NCBI RefSeq assembly: GCF_011090385.1
Contig: NZ_SEWW01000005.1
Coordinates: forward strand, 204,345 to 268,344
Direction: 5' to 3'
DNA length: 64,000 nt
From: Aquirufa beregesia
GTDB lineage: Bacteria > Bacteroidota > Bacteroidia > Cytophagales > Spirosomataceae
Under the pieces are notes generated by a model. That model was not told where the DNA came from and ran no database searches. It worked only from the letters and a program-made list of their open reading frames with translations. Positions within the stretch are counted from its first letter, which is position 1, and each line of letters opens with the position of its first letter. Shown piece by piece: positions 8,606-18,010 of the stretch. Position numbers and translations under genes: made by a program.

Positions 8606-9502
8606 TTATTTTTTTGAAATCTGATAACTTCCCACAATTACTAAAGCCATTCCGATTAACACCATCACATCAGGAAGTCCATGTCCTAAGATGATCTCTA
8701 TCAAAATAGAAAATAAGACTGCACTATTTCCCACAGCGCCCACAATACTCGTTTTTTCAAATCGCAAAGCTTGAGTCGTGAAACTTTGAACGCCTAAAGC
8801 CAAAAGTCCCATGATGATAATCTCGATGTATTGAGTTCCTTGAGGACTAACCCATTGGCCTGACCAAAAACTATTGGGTAAATTTCCCCAAGTTCCTAAG
8901 ATTAAAGAGACACATGAAGCCGTAAAGCCAGCAGCCATGAAGGAAAAGATCACCCAACGTGAATCATAGTATTTCTGGGCTTCTTTAATAGCCATATATC
9001 CGAGAGCGGTCCCCATCGCATATAATAAACCCACCGAATGGTTTTGCCAATGTTTATCCGCGGAAGGTTGGAAAATCAATAATATACCCATGAATCCCAT
9101 TAATAGAAATAAGACCTGTTTGCTTTTTAAGCTTTCCGTAGGTATCCAAATAAAGGTAAATATGGCAATGAAGAGCGGGAAGGCTTGTCCGTAGGTATTG
9201 GTCAAAGACAAACCCAAGTGTTCTAAAGCATAAAATAAGCAATACAGAGTAAAGGCGCCTAGTAGACCTCGAAATACCAAAAATCCTAATTTACCCCCTG
9301 TTTGAATAGCTGGTTTTTGCCAAAGACTACCTATTAAAAAGGGCAATCCTACCGCATTTCGGAATAATACTAATTCTACTGATGGAAAATGCTTACTCAT
9401 CCTCTGGGCCATGGCGGACATCAAAGCAAAGCATAAGGATGATAAAAGCATGAAGCCAATTCCTTTATTTTTGCTAATGAATGGATGAATTTTGGAAAGC
9501 AT
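8606..9502 (-). CDS. EamA-family (DMT superfamily) transporter
   Basis: 298 residues with ten hydrophobic segments arranged as two five-helix EamA repeats. The first repeat begins GIGFMLLSSLCFALMSAM and the second near residue 150. The LVLFRNAVGLPFL segment is typical of bacterial drug/metabolite exporters of the RhaT/YdcZ-like group. Substrate unknown; members export amino acids, nucleosides or other metabolites, or import cofactors. It stands alone, convergent with the DAHP synthase gene and divergent from ridA. Confidence 0.85.
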   Translation of the reverse strand: MLSKIHPFISKNKGIGFMLLSSLCFALMSAMAQRMSKHFPSVELVLFRNAVGLPFLIGSLWQKPAIQTGGKLGFLVFRGLLGAFTLYCLFYALEHLGLSLTNTYGQAFPLFIAIFTFIWIPTESLKSKQVLFLLMGFMGILLIFQPSADKHWQNHSVGLLYAMGTALGYMAIKEAQKYYDSRWVIFSFMAAGFTASCVSLILGTWGNLPNSFWSGQWVSPQGTQYIEIIIMGLLALGVQSFTTQALRFEKTSIVGAVGNSAVLFSILIEIILGHGLPDVMVLIGMALVIVGSYQISKK

Positions 9503-9578
9503 ATTTTAGGGAGAAAGCTCGTTATGGATTCAGGTAATCCTTATTTTTTTGGTAACTTGCATTTCTTTTTTCAAAGGT

Positions 9579-9950
9579 ATGACAAAAAAAATAATTTTAT
9601 CGGAATCGGCTCCTGCTGCGATTGGCCCCTATTCACAAGCGGTTGCCATTCAGGGAGCCTTATATGTTTCAGGTCAAATTGCCATTTCGGTATTGGAAGC
9701 TGGCGGAGATATTGAAGAAGAAACGCATCAAGTATTGAAAAACCTTGGCTACATTTTGAAAGAGGCGGGTTATGACTACGAAGATGTCGTTAAGTGTTCC
9801 ATTTTTGTTAAAGACATGAATCATTTTGCTCAGATTAATCAGGTGTATGCCCAATATTTTTCTGTCAATCCACCCGCACGAGAAACAGTAGAGGTAGCTC
9901 GTTTACCCAAAGATGTTCGTGTTGAAATTTCTTGTATTGCCCATAAATAA
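9579..9950 (+). CDS. ridA: RidA family enamine/imine deaminase
   Basis: Start set at ATG 9579, giving 123 residues and the canonical beginning KKIILSESAPAAIGPYSQA; the TTG 30 nt upstream adds an atypical leader. Family motifs present: GPYSQAV, YVSGQIA, and the C-terminal PPARETVEVARLPKDVRVEIS, which contains the conserved Arg that binds the substrate carboxylate. RidA hydrolyses reactive 2-aminoacrylate-type enamines released by PLP enzymes. It sits 6 nt upstream of gltX and is likely co-transcribed. Confidence 0.93.
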   Translation: MTKKIILSESAPAAIGPYSQAVAIQGALYVSGQIAISVLEAGGDIEEETHQVLKNLGYILKEAGYDYEDVVKCSIFVKDMNHFAQINQVYAQYFSVNPPARETVEVARLPKDVRVEISCIAHK

Positions 9951-9956
9951 ATTCAT

Positions 9957-11459
9957 ATGCCTAATTTAGTTCGTGTTCGTTTTGCTCCCAGTCCTACAGG
10001 TCCATTGCATATTGGTGGAGTTCGAACAGCCTTATATAATTTTTTATTAGCTCGTAAATTGGGAGGTACTTTCATTTTACGTATTGAGGATACAGATCAA
10101 GCTCGTTTTGTTTCAGGTGCAGAAGCGTATATTTTGGAAAGTTTAGCCTGGTTAGGAATTTCGCCTGACGAAGGTATAGGCGTTGGCGGACCTTTTGAAC
10201 CATATCGTCAAAGTGAAAGAAAAGATATGTATAAAGCTTATGCCGATGAATTAATTCAATCGGGTAAAGCCTATTATGCCTTTGATACTTCTGAAGAGTT
10301 GGACGCTATGCGGACGGCCTTTGAAAGCCAAGGTTCAGCCTTTCAATACAATGCGGTAACACGGGTTAAATTGAGAAATTCTTTGGCCCTTTCTAAAGAT
10401 GAAGTGGACCAATTGTTAGCCAATAACACGCCTTATGTTATCCGATTGAAAGTTCCTGCCAAAGGAGAAATTCGTTTTCAAGATATTATACGAGATTGGG
10501 TACATGTGCATACTTCTAGTATCGACGATAAAGTGTTGATGAAATCCGATGGAATGCCGACTTACCACTTAGCCAATGTGGTTGATGATCATATCATGCA
10601 GATTACCCATGTAATTCGCGGTGAGGAATGGTTGCCATCGGCCCCTTTACATATTTTATTATATCAAGCATTTGGTTGGAATGCACCTCAATTTGCTCAT
10701 TTACCCTTATTGCTGAAACCAGAAGGAAACGGTAAGCTATCAAAAAGAGATGCCGATTTAGGAGGTTTTCCTGTATTTCCTTTAGAATGGAAAGATCCTC
10801 AGACTGGCGCTATTTCCAAAGGGTTTAAGCAAGAAGGATATTTGCCTGAAGCTACCTTGAATTTCTTAGCCTTTTTAGGCTGGAATCCAGGAACAGAACA
10901 AGAACTCTTTTCATTGGATGAATTAATTGCAGCTTTTTCTTTAGAAAGAATCAATAAAGCAGGGGCAAAATTCGATGTCAAAAAGGCTCAATGGTTTAAT
11001 GAGCAGTACTTAAAACAACATGACGCAAAAGAACTAGCGGCCACTTATTTGCCATCTATTGAGACGGAAAAAGGGGAAGCATATGTTCATTTGTTTTTGG
11101 ACCGCATTACATTTCCTCAGCAATTAGGTCAAATGGTTCAAGAATTTTCGGAATTTCCAGAAAGTTATGATGAGGCTGTTTTGAGCTCTAAATGGAATGC
11201 AGAAACCAAACAAGCATTAGAACTTATTCTAGGGGTATTACCAACTTGTACCAATTGGCATGCAGAAGAAATTAAACTTTGTATTCAACAATGTTTAGAT
11301 CAAGCTGGGATAAAAATGGGTAAAGTGATGCAATTATTCCGAGTGGCCATGAGTGGAAAAGGAGCAGGTCCAGATTTAATGATATCTTTGGAATTATGGG
11401 GTAAGGAGCAAGTTATAGCTAGATTAAGTAAAGCATTGGAAAAATTTCCAGCCATTTGA
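9957..11459 (+). CDS. gltX: Glutamate--tRNA ligase
   Basis: 500 residues, the usual size for bacterial GluRS. Class I signatures: PSPTGPLHIGG (HIGH motif, residues 11-21) and GKLSKRDADLG (KMSKS equivalent, near 261-271). It charges tRNA with glutamate. The presence of gatC downstream and of a tRNA-Gln gene in this window raises the question whether this GluRS also mischarges tRNA-Gln, which cannot be decided from sequence alone. It is part of a tight run ridA-gltX-small ORF-gatC with gaps of 1-6 nt. Confidence 0.97.
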   Translation: MPNLVRVRFAPSPTGPLHIGGVRTALYNFLLARKLGGTFILRIEDTDQARFVSGAEAYILESLAWLGISPDEGIGVGGPFEPYRQSERKDMYKAYADELIQSGKAYYAFDTSEELDAMRTAFESQGSAFQYNAVTRVKLRNSLALSKDEVDQLLANNTPYVIRLKVPAKGEIRFQDIIRDWVHVHTSSIDDKVLMKSDGMPTYHLANVVDDHIMQITHVIRGEEWLPSAPLHILLYQAFGWNAPQFAHLPLLLKPEGNGKLSKRDADLGGFPVFPLEWKDPQTGAISKGFKQEGYLPEATLNFLAFLGWNPGTEQELFSLDELIAAFSLERINKAGAKFDVKKAQWFNEQYLKQHDAKELAATYLPSIETEKGEAYVHLFLDRITFPQQLGQMVQEFSEFPESYDEAVLSSKWNAETKQALELILGVLPTCTNWHAEEIKLCIQQCLDQAGIKMGKVMQLFRVAMSGKGAGPDLMISLELWGKEQVIARLSKALEKFPAI

Positions 11460-11460
11460 T

Positions 11461-11652
11461 ATGAAAGATAAATCAAAGAAAACCAAAGAGAAAGCTCCCA
11501 AAGTACATCCTGATTTGGCTGGCTTTGAGATGAATATTGATTCATTTGGGCAAATTACCTCTACTTTGAATCGAGATGCCTTGAATGCATTTTTGGACAA
11601 GGAGATGCCAGATGATAAAAAATTAAATCCGAAAAACGATGAAAGTAAATAA
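11461..11652 (+). CDS. Small lysine-rich protein of unknown function between gltX and gatC
   Basis: 63 residues with a very basic N-terminus (MKDKSKKTKEKAPK), then HPDLAGFEMNIDSFGQITST and a C-terminal LNAFLDKEMPDDKKL. No signal peptide or membrane segment. It starts 1 nt after the gltX stop and overlaps the start of gatC by 14 nt, so it is almost certainly translated as part of this operon. I do not recognise a domain. The composition and position suggest an RNA- or ribosome-associated accessory protein, but that is only inference. Confidence 0.75.
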   Translation: MKDKSKKTKEKAPKVHPDLAGFEMNIDSFGQITSTLNRDALNAFLDKEMPDDKKLNPKNDESK

Positions 11653-11926
11653 AGAAGATGTCATTAAAATTGCCCATTTGGCTCGTCTGGAGTTAAAAGA
11701 GGAAAAAATTCAAGACATGCAGGATTCCATCAATAAGGTATTGGATTGGATGGAAGCATTGAATGCCGTAGATACATCTTCAGTTGAACCTTTGGTACAC
11801 ATGACACCAGCTATCAATCATTTTAGAGAAGATCAAGCCAAGGCTATGCTGGATCGTCAAAAAGCATTAAACTTAGGTCCAGACACCAACGAAAGTTATT
11901 TTAAAGTACCCCAAGTGATGGAGTAA
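11639..11926 (+). CDS. gatC: Glutamyl-tRNA(Gln)/aspartyl-tRNA(Asn) amidotransferase subunit C
   Basis: 95 residues with the GatC pattern: an N-terminal helix KEDVIKIAHLARLELKEE and a C-terminal FREDQAKAMLDRQKALNLGPDT segment that wraps around GatA in the known complex. GatC stabilises GatA/GatB in converting Glu-tRNA(Gln) to Gln-tRNA(Gln). gatA and gatB are not in this window. Its start is embedded in the preceding small ORF, and its stop abuts the convergent aroB gene directly (11926/11927). Confidence 0.93.
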   Translation: MKVNKEDVIKIAHLARLELKEEKIQDMQDSINKVLDWMEALNAVDTSSVEPLVHMTPAINHFREDQAKAMLDRQKALNLGPDTNESYFKVPQVME

Positions 11927-12955
11927 TTAGCCAATATAGTATTGAAGGGCTTTTTTCATTTCGGATTTGCCCACGGGTATATCATATCCACAATCACCAA
12001 TACCTGTTAATAAAGAGAAACGAACCTCATTTCCTAGGTTCTTTTTGTCTTGCATGGTCAATCGAATGATTTCAGGAATTTCACTTTCCTGTAGAGGCAC
12101 TTTTCCATAAGTGGCAAATAGGTAAGCCTCAATATCTTCTAACTCAGCTAAACTGATTAAACCTCTTTCATAGGACAGGAAGGCCTCAGTGATGATTCCA
12201 ACAGCAACAGCCTCTCCATGTAAGATTTTTCTTTTACCTTGATTCAATAAAAATGTTTCTACAGCATGTCCTAAGGTATGTCCTAGATTAAGGATTTTAC
12301 GAATTCCTGCTTCTTTAGGATCTTCAGTAACAATGGCTTCTTTGATGGCAACCGAGTGAGCAATTAAAGCGGCAAAGTCGTTTTCTTGCCAGTCTAATTG
12401 GCTAATTTCTTCCCATTTTGCGGCATCACGGATTAGGCAATGTTTAATGATTTCTGCAAATCCAGATCGCTTTTCTCTTTCAATCAATGTTTCAATGAAT
12501 GTAGGATCAATCAATACGGTTTTGGGCAATTGAAATACACCCAAATGGTTTTTGAAGCCTTGAAAATCAATACCTAATTTCCCTCCTACGCTAGCATCTA
12601 CTTGAGCCAATAGGGTAGTCGGTATCTGAATGAAATCAATGCCTCTTTTATATGTTGAAGCACAAAATCCCCCCATATCCCCAATGACCCCTCCTCCCAA
12701 ATTGATCATTAGAGCATGTCTGTCCAAATTAGCTTTGGTCATGACTTCCCAAATTTTCACACAAGTTGTGAGGTTTTTATGAGCCTCCCCAGATTTGATG
12801 ACAACTTTGATATAATTTTTAGGAAGAAATTTTTCAATCTTGGGAAAACAATGTTTTTGCGTTAGCTCATCCAGCAAGACAATAACTCTAGAATAGATTT
12901 TCTTGTTGAGAAATGCAGGTAGAGAAGTGGAAATAGGAGCTATTTGTACGGACAT
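11927..12955 (-). CDS. aroB: 3-dehydroquinate synthase
   Basis: 342 residues. Visible AroB features: GGGVIGDMGGFCAS (NAD-binding glycine-rich segment), RGIDFIQIPTTLLAQVDASVGGKLGID, and the metal-binding histidines in NLGHTLGHAVE and LHGEAVA. It converts DAHP to 3-dehydroquinate in the shikimate pathway, the step after the enzyme encoded at 7.4 kb. The gene is a little shorter than the E. coli enzyme but complete. It is transcribed divergently from pdhB across a 142-nt gap. Confidence 0.95.
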   Translation of the reverse strand: MSVQIAPISTSLPAFLNKKIYSRVIVLLDELTQKHCFPKIEKFLPKNYIKVVIKSGEAHKNLTTCVKIWEVMTKANLDRHALMINLGGGVIGDMGGFCASTYKRGIDFIQIPTTLLAQVDASVGGKLGIDFQGFKNHLGVFQLPKTVLIDPTFIETLIEREKRSGFAEIIKHCLIRDAAKWEEISQLDWQENDFAALIAHSVAIKEAIVTEDPKEAGIRKILNLGHTLGHAVETFLLNQGKRKILHGEAVAVGIITEAFLSYERGLISLAELEDIEAYLFATYGKVPLQESEIPEIIRLTMQDKKNLGNEVRFSLLTGIGDCGYDIPVGKSEMKKALQYYIG

Positions 12956-13032
12956 AGTATGTAAAATTGGTATTAAAGTTTAAAAATACCACGAATTTCT
13001 CAAAATGGGCAATTTGAGAACCTAATTTTGGT

Positions 13033-13063
13033 TTTGTGGTATGCTTTTTCTTGCCTAATTTTG
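13033..13063 (+). promoter_or_regulatory. Bacteroidota-type promoter of pdhB
   Basis: TTTG at 13033-13036, 19-nt spacer, TAATTTTG at 13056-13063: an exact match to the Bacteroidota -33/-7 consensus. The inferred transcript start lies about 30 nt before the pdhB ATG. Confidence 0.8.
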
Positions 13064-13097
13064 CGCGGTTATGTTTTTTCATACACCTTAAAATTTT

Positions 13098-14081
13098 ATG
13101 AGAGAGATTCAATTCAGAGAAGCCTTGCGTGAGGCAATGCAAGAAGAGATGCGACGCGATGCATCCGTTTTTTTAATGGGTGAAGAGGTTGCAGAATACA
13201 ATGGTGCATACAAAGTTTCCCAAGGTATGTTGGATGAGTTTGGTCCAGACCGAGTAATTGACACTCCGATTGCAGAGTTAGGTTTTGGAGGGATTGGAGT
13301 AGGAGCTGCTGCCAATGGTTTACGTCCGATTGTCGAGTTCATGACTTTCAACTTCTCCTTGGTTGCTATTGATCAAATTATCAACTCGGCCTCTAAAATG
13401 ATGTCGATGTCTGGTGGTCAATATTCTTGTCCCATTGTTTTCCGTGGTCCTACAGGTAATGCAGGGCAATTGTCATCTCAGCACTCATCTAACTTTGAAA
13501 ACTGGTATGCCAATACACCCGGTTTGAAAGTAGTGGTTCCTTCTAATCCAGCCGATGCCAAAGGTTTATTGAAGGCATCTATACGTGATAATGATCCTGT
13601 GATTTTTATGGAATCAGAATTGATGTATGGTGATAAAGGATTAGTACCTGATGGAGAATTTTTAATTCCCATTGGTAAAGCCAATATCGTGAAAGAAGGT
13701 AAGGATGTTACCATTGTAACCTTTGGTAAAATGCTTTCTCGTGTGGTTATGCCTGCTGTGGAAGAATTAACTAAGCAAGGAATCAATGCCGAAGTAATCG
13801 ACTTGCGCAGCGTTCGTCCTATCGATTACATCACTGTGGTGGAATCAGTTAAGAAAACAAACCGTTGTGTAGTGGTAGAAGAAGCAAATCCATTATCGGC
13901 TATTTCATCCGAAATCACCTATCATTTGCAACGATGGGCATTTGATTATTTAGATGCTCCAGTAGTTCGTGTTAATTCAAAGGACTTACCATTGCCGTAT
14001 GCTCCAACCTTGATTGAAGAAATTTTACCAAGTATTGAGCGCACAATTCAAGCAGTAAAAACAGTTACTTATAAAAAGTAA
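13098..14081 (+). CDS. pdhB: Pyruvate dehydrogenase E1 component, beta subunit
   Basis: 327 residues, standard for E1-beta. Signatures: GEEVAEYNGAYKVSQGM, DTPIAELGFGGIGVGAA, EFMTFNFSLVAIDQI, FRGPTGNAGQLSSQHS, and the C-terminal transketolase domain with YADKLPLPYAP-like NSKDLPLPYAPTLIEE. With the alpha subunit it decarboxylates pyruvate with thiamine diphosphate and passes the acetyl group to E2 lipoate. The alpha subunit is not adjacent here, a split arrangement. A branched-chain 2-oxoacid E1-beta is the main alternative. Confidence 0.9.
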   Translation: MREIQFREALREAMQEEMRRDASVFLMGEEVAEYNGAYKVSQGMLDEFGPDRVIDTPIAELGFGGIGVGAAANGLRPIVEFMTFNFSLVAIDQIINSASKMMSMSGGQYSCPIVFRGPTGNAGQLSSQHSSNFENWYANTPGLKVVVPSNPADAKGLLKASIRDNDPVIFMESELMYGDKGLVPDGEFLIPIGKANIVKEGKDVTIVTFGKMLSRVVMPAVEELTKQGINAEVIDLRSVRPIDYITVVESVKKTNRCVVVEEANPLSAISSEITYHLQRWAFDYLDAPVVRVNSKDLPLPYAPTLIEEILPSIERTIQAVKTVTYKK

Positions 14082-14100
14082 TTTAAGCTAAATAAGAGTT

Positions 14101-14132
14101 AAAAGAGCCAAGCTACAACTTGGCTCTTTTTT
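14101..14132 (+). terminator. Intrinsic terminator after pdhB
   Basis: AAAAGAGCCAAG / CTTGGCTCTTTT stem with a CTACAA loop and trailing T run. Confidence 0.9.
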
Positions 14133-14201
14133 GTGCCTTAATCTTCCTATTATTTACATTATCAATTTATTGGACAACATATGTATTTCCAAAAACGTTA
14201 T

Positions 14202-14257
14202 GAACGCTCAACGCTGGCAAGGTTCTAAACCTTGACAGCGTTAGAAAATTAGCGTTC
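14202..14257. repeat. Nested imperfect palindrome (dispersed family, copy 3)
   Basis: The inner 33-bp palindrome 14210-14242 has right arm AAACCTTGACAGCGTT and a left arm with two mismatches. It is framed by outer GAACGCT (14202-14208) and AGCGTTC (14251-14257). The GACAGCGTT core is shared with 8563-8593. Confidence 0.75.
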
Positions 14258-14263
14258 AAAAAC

Positions 14264-14293
14264 AAAAAATCCCCCGATTTTCGGGGGATTTTT
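14264..14293. terminator. Bidirectional terminator-like hairpin upstream end of degQ transcript
   Basis: AAAAAATCCCCCGA / TCGGGGGATTTTT with a TTT loop. T runs occur on both strands, so it can end the minus-strand protease gene (stop at 14326). Confidence 0.85.
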
Positions 14294-14325
14294 ACGATTT
14301 CAAAACCTTACAAGATCACTATATT

Positions 14326-15804
14326 TTATAGGACATAAATAAAACGGGAACCGTCCACATCCACACCTTCAAGTTTAATACGTCCTTTACGCGCTTCTAA
14401 TAGCTGAACAGCTTCTTTAGGGTCACTAACGGCCTTATCATTGATCTTGGTAATGATGGAACCTTTTGATAAACCATACATTTCAAGTCGGCCATCAGCT
14501 AATACCTCAATAACCTTTACACCATTGCTAACTTTGAATTTTTCTTTGTCAGTGCTACTTAGGCTTCCAAATTTTGCTCCTAAAAACTCTGATTTAGTTG
14601 ATTCGCCTACATCCCCTTTTACAATGGACGTATTTCCATCCTTATTTTTTAATGTTACTTTGAATTCTTTGGTTTGACCATCACGATTCACCGTAACTAA
14701 AATACTTTCACCTGGGCGTTTTCTACCCACAATCTCCATTAATTTAGAAGAAGACTTCGTGTCGGTTCCATCAATTTTGGTGATGACATCATTGATTTTA
14801 ATACCAGCATCTTTCGCAGCTGAATTTTCAGAGAATCCTCCTACATAAACTCCATCCTTCGATTTTAAGTCTTTTTCTTCTGCCAATTTGGCATTTACTT
14901 CGGTGATGCTTACACCCAAGAAGCCACGTTGCACATTTCCATATTTGATTAAATCAGATGATACTTTCTTCACAATACTAACCGGAACGGCAAAAGAATA
15001 ACCAGCAAATTGACCAGTTCTAGAATAGATAGCTGTATTGATACCAATTAACTCTCCTTTTAGATTAACTAAGGCCCCGCCTGAATTACCTGGATTGACA
15101 GCGGCATCTGTCTGAATAAATGATTCAAGAGGGTTGGTATCACCACCATCACGGTCAATGATGTTTTGACGGCCCTTAGCTGATACAATGCCCGCTGTAA
15201 CGGTTGATTCCAGATTAAATGGATTACCTACGGCTAATACCCATTCTCCCACACGAAGTGCATCTGAATCACCGAAGGTCAAGAAAGGTAAATTTTCAGC
15301 TTTGATTTGAATCACAGCTAAGTCGGAGGATGGATCTGTAGAAATCACCTTAGCTTTAAATTCACGTTTATCATTCAAAATAACGCTCACTTCCTCTGCT
15401 TCCTGAACTACGTGATTATTGGTAACAATATATCCGTCGGAGCTAATGATTACCCCTGATCCCGAGGCCTCTTGTGTTTGGGGAGCTTGTTGGCGACGAC
15501 CACCAAAAGGGTCTCCAAAACCAAAAAAGTCATCAAATGGACTGGATGACTGACGACTCTGACGAGCTGTCATTTTTGTTTTAATGTGCACGACAGCAGG
15601 AGTCGTTTTTTCTGCTGCAAAGGTGAATTCACCGGGATTTCCGGGGACATTTTGACTGTTGGAAACTGAACTTGTAAATGCTGAAGATGCATCACCCAAG
15701 GTGTGCGAGGAACCTAAGTTTAATAAAGAATAGGCGCCAAGGGTGATTCCGCTAGAAAGTAATGCGATAATCACATACGTTTTAAGGTGGTTTTTGATTT
15801 CCAT
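14326..15804 (-). CDS. degQ: DegP/DegQ-type periplasmic serine protease with two PDZ domains
   Basis: 492 residues with an N-terminal signal/anchor (about residues 7-28), a trypsin-like domain with catalytic His131 (NNHVV), Asp161 (SSDLAV) and Ser241 (GNSGGAL), then two PDZ domains (about 285-385 and 400-492). A Gly/Arg/Gln-rich loop (about 84-114) corresponds to the LA loop region. It degrades or refolds misfolded envelope proteins. Monocistronic, with the bidirectional terminator 33 nt downstream. DegP and DegQ types cannot be separated reliably here, so the symbol is nominal. Confidence 0.93.
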   Translation of the reverse strand: MEIKNHLKTYVIIALLSSGITLGAYSLLNLGSSHTLGDASSAFTSSVSNSQNVPGNPGEFTFAAEKTTPAVVHIKTKMTARQSRQSSSPFDDFFGFGDPFGGRRQQAPQTQEASGSGVIISSDGYIVTNNHVVQEAEEVSVILNDKREFKAKVISTDPSSDLAVIQIKAENLPFLTFGDSDALRVGEWVLAVGNPFNLESTVTAGIVSAKGRQNIIDRDGGDTNPLESFIQTDAAVNPGNSGGALVNLKGELIGINTAIYSRTGQFAGYSFAVPVSIVKKVSSDLIKYGNVQRGFLGVSITEVNAKLAEEKDLKSKDGVYVGGFSENSAAKDAGIKINDVITKIDGTDTKSSSKLMEIVGRKRPGESILVTVNRDGQTKEFKVTLKNKDGNTSIVKGDVGESTKSEFLGAKFGSLSSTDKEKFKVSNGVKVIEVLADGRLEMYGLSKGSIITKINDKAVSDPKEAVQLLEARKGRIKLEGVDVDGSRFIYVL

Positions 15805-16148
15805 AATATTAAAAATGTGTTAGATTTTAGTTTTGCTAAATTAACGCAAATTGTGTGCCAATGTTCTGCACTCAGTATTTTATTAACAAGATTTAAGAAT
15901 TGGCAGATTTTATGAATTTCTATCAAAGCTAAAAAACGGACAAATCAATACTATTTTGAATCAAAGTCGATATCTGATTTATGCTAAAATGTCAATTTCA
16001 ACTCACTTGTTAGGAGCTGTTTATTGGCTTTCATGTCATTTTCATTTTTATTAAATGATGAATCTTTAGCTTGATTGGGAAGTCCATTTTTTAATCGGCC
16101 TATAATTGGTTAATTTTGCAATTCATTTTAGAAATTAGCAAATACCCC
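15805..16148. promoter_or_regulatory. 344-nt divergent gap between degQ and lysS
   Basis: No ORF of substance. A -7 element TAATTTTG at 16111-16118, with TTTT about 20 nt upstream in place of the -33 TTTG, fits a lysS promoter 31 nt before its ATG. On the minus strand a TAGCTTTG element at 15931-15924 may serve degQ, but no -33 partner is visible. Confidence 0.5.
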
Positions 16149-17864
16149 ATGGTTTTAAGTGAGCAAGAACAATTAAGAAGACAAAAAAGATTGGATTTGA
16201 TGGCTTTAGGCATTGATCCTTATCCAGCAGAAGCCTATCCTGTTACGGTATATGCCAAGGAAATTTTGTCGGATTATTCCGCTGAAGTAGCCAACTTTCA
16301 AGATGTAACCTTGGCAGGTCGTTTGATGGGTTTTCGCATTATGGGAAATGCCTCATTCGCTGAATTGCAAGATGCCAGTGGTCGTATTCAATTGTATTTC
16401 AGAAGGGATGATTTATGTCCAGGAGAAGATAAAACACTATATAATACCGTTTTTAAAAAGCTTTTAGATATTGGTGATATCATTGGCGTAAAAGGATATG
16501 TATTTACCACTCAAATGGGAGAAATTTCTGTTCATGTGCGTGAATTCACTCTTTTATCTAAAGCATTAAAGCCATTACCTGTGGTGAAAGAAGCCGAAGG
16601 GCAGACCTTCGATGCCTTTTCTGACCCAGAAATGCGTTACCGTCAGCGTTATGTCGATTTAATCGTAAATCCATCTGTTAAAGATATTTTTATCAAGCGT
16701 GCCAAAATCATTTCAACCATGAGAGCCATGTTTGATGAGCGCGGTTGGTTGGAAGTAGAAACTCCCGTTTTACAAGCTATTCATGGTGGCGCTTCGGCTA
16801 GACCTTTTAAAACGCATCACAATACCTTGGATATGCCGCTTTATTTGCGAATTGCCAATGAATTGTATTTGAAGCGATTAATTGTGGGTGGTTTTGATGG
16901 GGTATATGAATTTGGTAAGATGTTTAGAAATGAAGGGATGGATCGTACCCATAATCCAGAATTCACCTCATTGGAATTTTATGTGGCCTATAAAGACTAT
17001 CACTGGATGATGGACTTGACTGAAAAAATCTTTGAAACGGTAGCCCAGACCTTACATCAGCAAACGAAAGTAATGGTGGGAGAAAACGCCATTGAATTTG
17101 CGGGCCCTTATCCTAAATTGTCTATTTCTGAAGCAATTCTAAAGTATTCGGGAGTTGATGTGGATGCATTAACGGAAGATGCATTGCGTGCCAAATGTCT
17201 AGAGTTTGGTATGGAAGTGGATGAACAGATGGGTAAAGGTAAGTTGATTGATGAACTATTCGGAGAGAAAGTAGAAGCTAATTTAATTCAACCAACCTTC
17301 ATTATCGATTACCCTGTCGAGATGTCACCGCTTACAAAAAAACATAGATCAAAAGAAGGCCTGGTAGAGCGGTTTGAATTATTTGTCAATGGTAAGGAAA
17401 TTGCCAATGCTTATTCTGAGTTAAATGATCCAATAGATCAGAAAGAAAGATTTGAGGACCAATTAAGATTGGCAGAGAAAGGAGATGATGAAGCTATGGC
17501 CATGGATCATGATTTCATTCGTTCTTTGGAATATGCGATGCCTCCAACTTCTGGTATCGGGATCGGTATTGACCGTTTAACGATGTTGATGACAAACCAA
17601 GCTTCGATTCAAGAAGTATTATTCTTTCCTCAAATGCGCCCTGAAGTACTCAAAGAAGTATCTTCTGATACTGATTTTGTTCAAGCAGGAGTAGCAGAAC
17701 ATTGGATTCCGGCTTTGCAAAAAATGGGAATACTGACTCTAGAAGCCTTAAAAGCAGCTAATCCCAATAAAGTCTTTAATGATTTAGGTGGCATGCGTAA
17801 GAAACTAAAAATAGAGGCCACAATGCCGAGCAAAGAGGAAGTTATTGCTTGGATAGAATCATAA
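16149..17864 (+). CDS. lysS: Lysine--tRNA ligase (class II)
   Basis: Start placed at ATG 16149 (VLSEQEQLRRQKRLD); the TTG 33 nt earlier lies on the probable -7 promoter box. The 571 residues comprise an OB-fold anticodon-binding domain (about 50-170) and a class II catalytic core with motif 2 (FRNEGMDRTHNPEFTSLEFY) and motif 3 (GIGIGIDRLTML). The C-terminus carries an extra segment of about 70 residues after the catalytic domain (HWIPALQKMGILTLEALKAA onward) with a helix-hairpin-like look, beyond the usual 500-residue length. Confidence 0.95.
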   Translation: MVLSEQEQLRRQKRLDLMALGIDPYPAEAYPVTVYAKEILSDYSAEVANFQDVTLAGRLMGFRIMGNASFAELQDASGRIQLYFRRDDLCPGEDKTLYNTVFKKLLDIGDIIGVKGYVFTTQMGEISVHVREFTLLSKALKPLPVVKEAEGQTFDAFSDPEMRYRQRYVDLIVNPSVKDIFIKRAKIISTMRAMFDERGWLEVETPVLQAIHGGASARPFKTHHNTLDMPLYLRIANELYLKRLIVGGFDGVYEFGKMFRNEGMDRTHNPEFTSLEFYVAYKDYHWMMDLTEKIFETVAQTLHQQTKVMVGENAIEFAGPYPKLSISEAILKYSGVDVDALTEDALRAKCLEFGMEVDEQMGKGKLIDELFGEKVEANLIQPTFIIDYPVEMSPLTKKHRSKEGLVERFELFVNGKEIANAYSELNDPIDQKERFEDQLRLAEKGDDEAMAMDHDFIRSLEYAMPPTSGIGIGIDRLTMLMTNQASIQEVLFFPQMRPEVLKEVSSDTDFVQAGVAEHWIPALQKMGILTLEALKAANPNKVFNDLGGMRKKLKIEATMPSKEEVIAWIES

Positions 17865-17882
17865 TTGAATTTAATAGAAATC

Positions 17883-17912
17883 AAAAAAGCCACCCCAAAG
17901 GATGGCTTTTTC
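17883..17912 (+). terminator. Intrinsic terminator after lysS
   Basis: AAAAAAGCCA ... TGGCTTTTT hairpin with T-rich tail. Confidence 0.8.
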
Positions 17913-18010
17913 TTTTCTCTTTATTAGAGATCAATGTTGCAATTTTAATAGGATAACCTAATATATATTGGAAAATACTGATTTGCTCTAATCAAGGACA
18001 TGTAAGAAAA

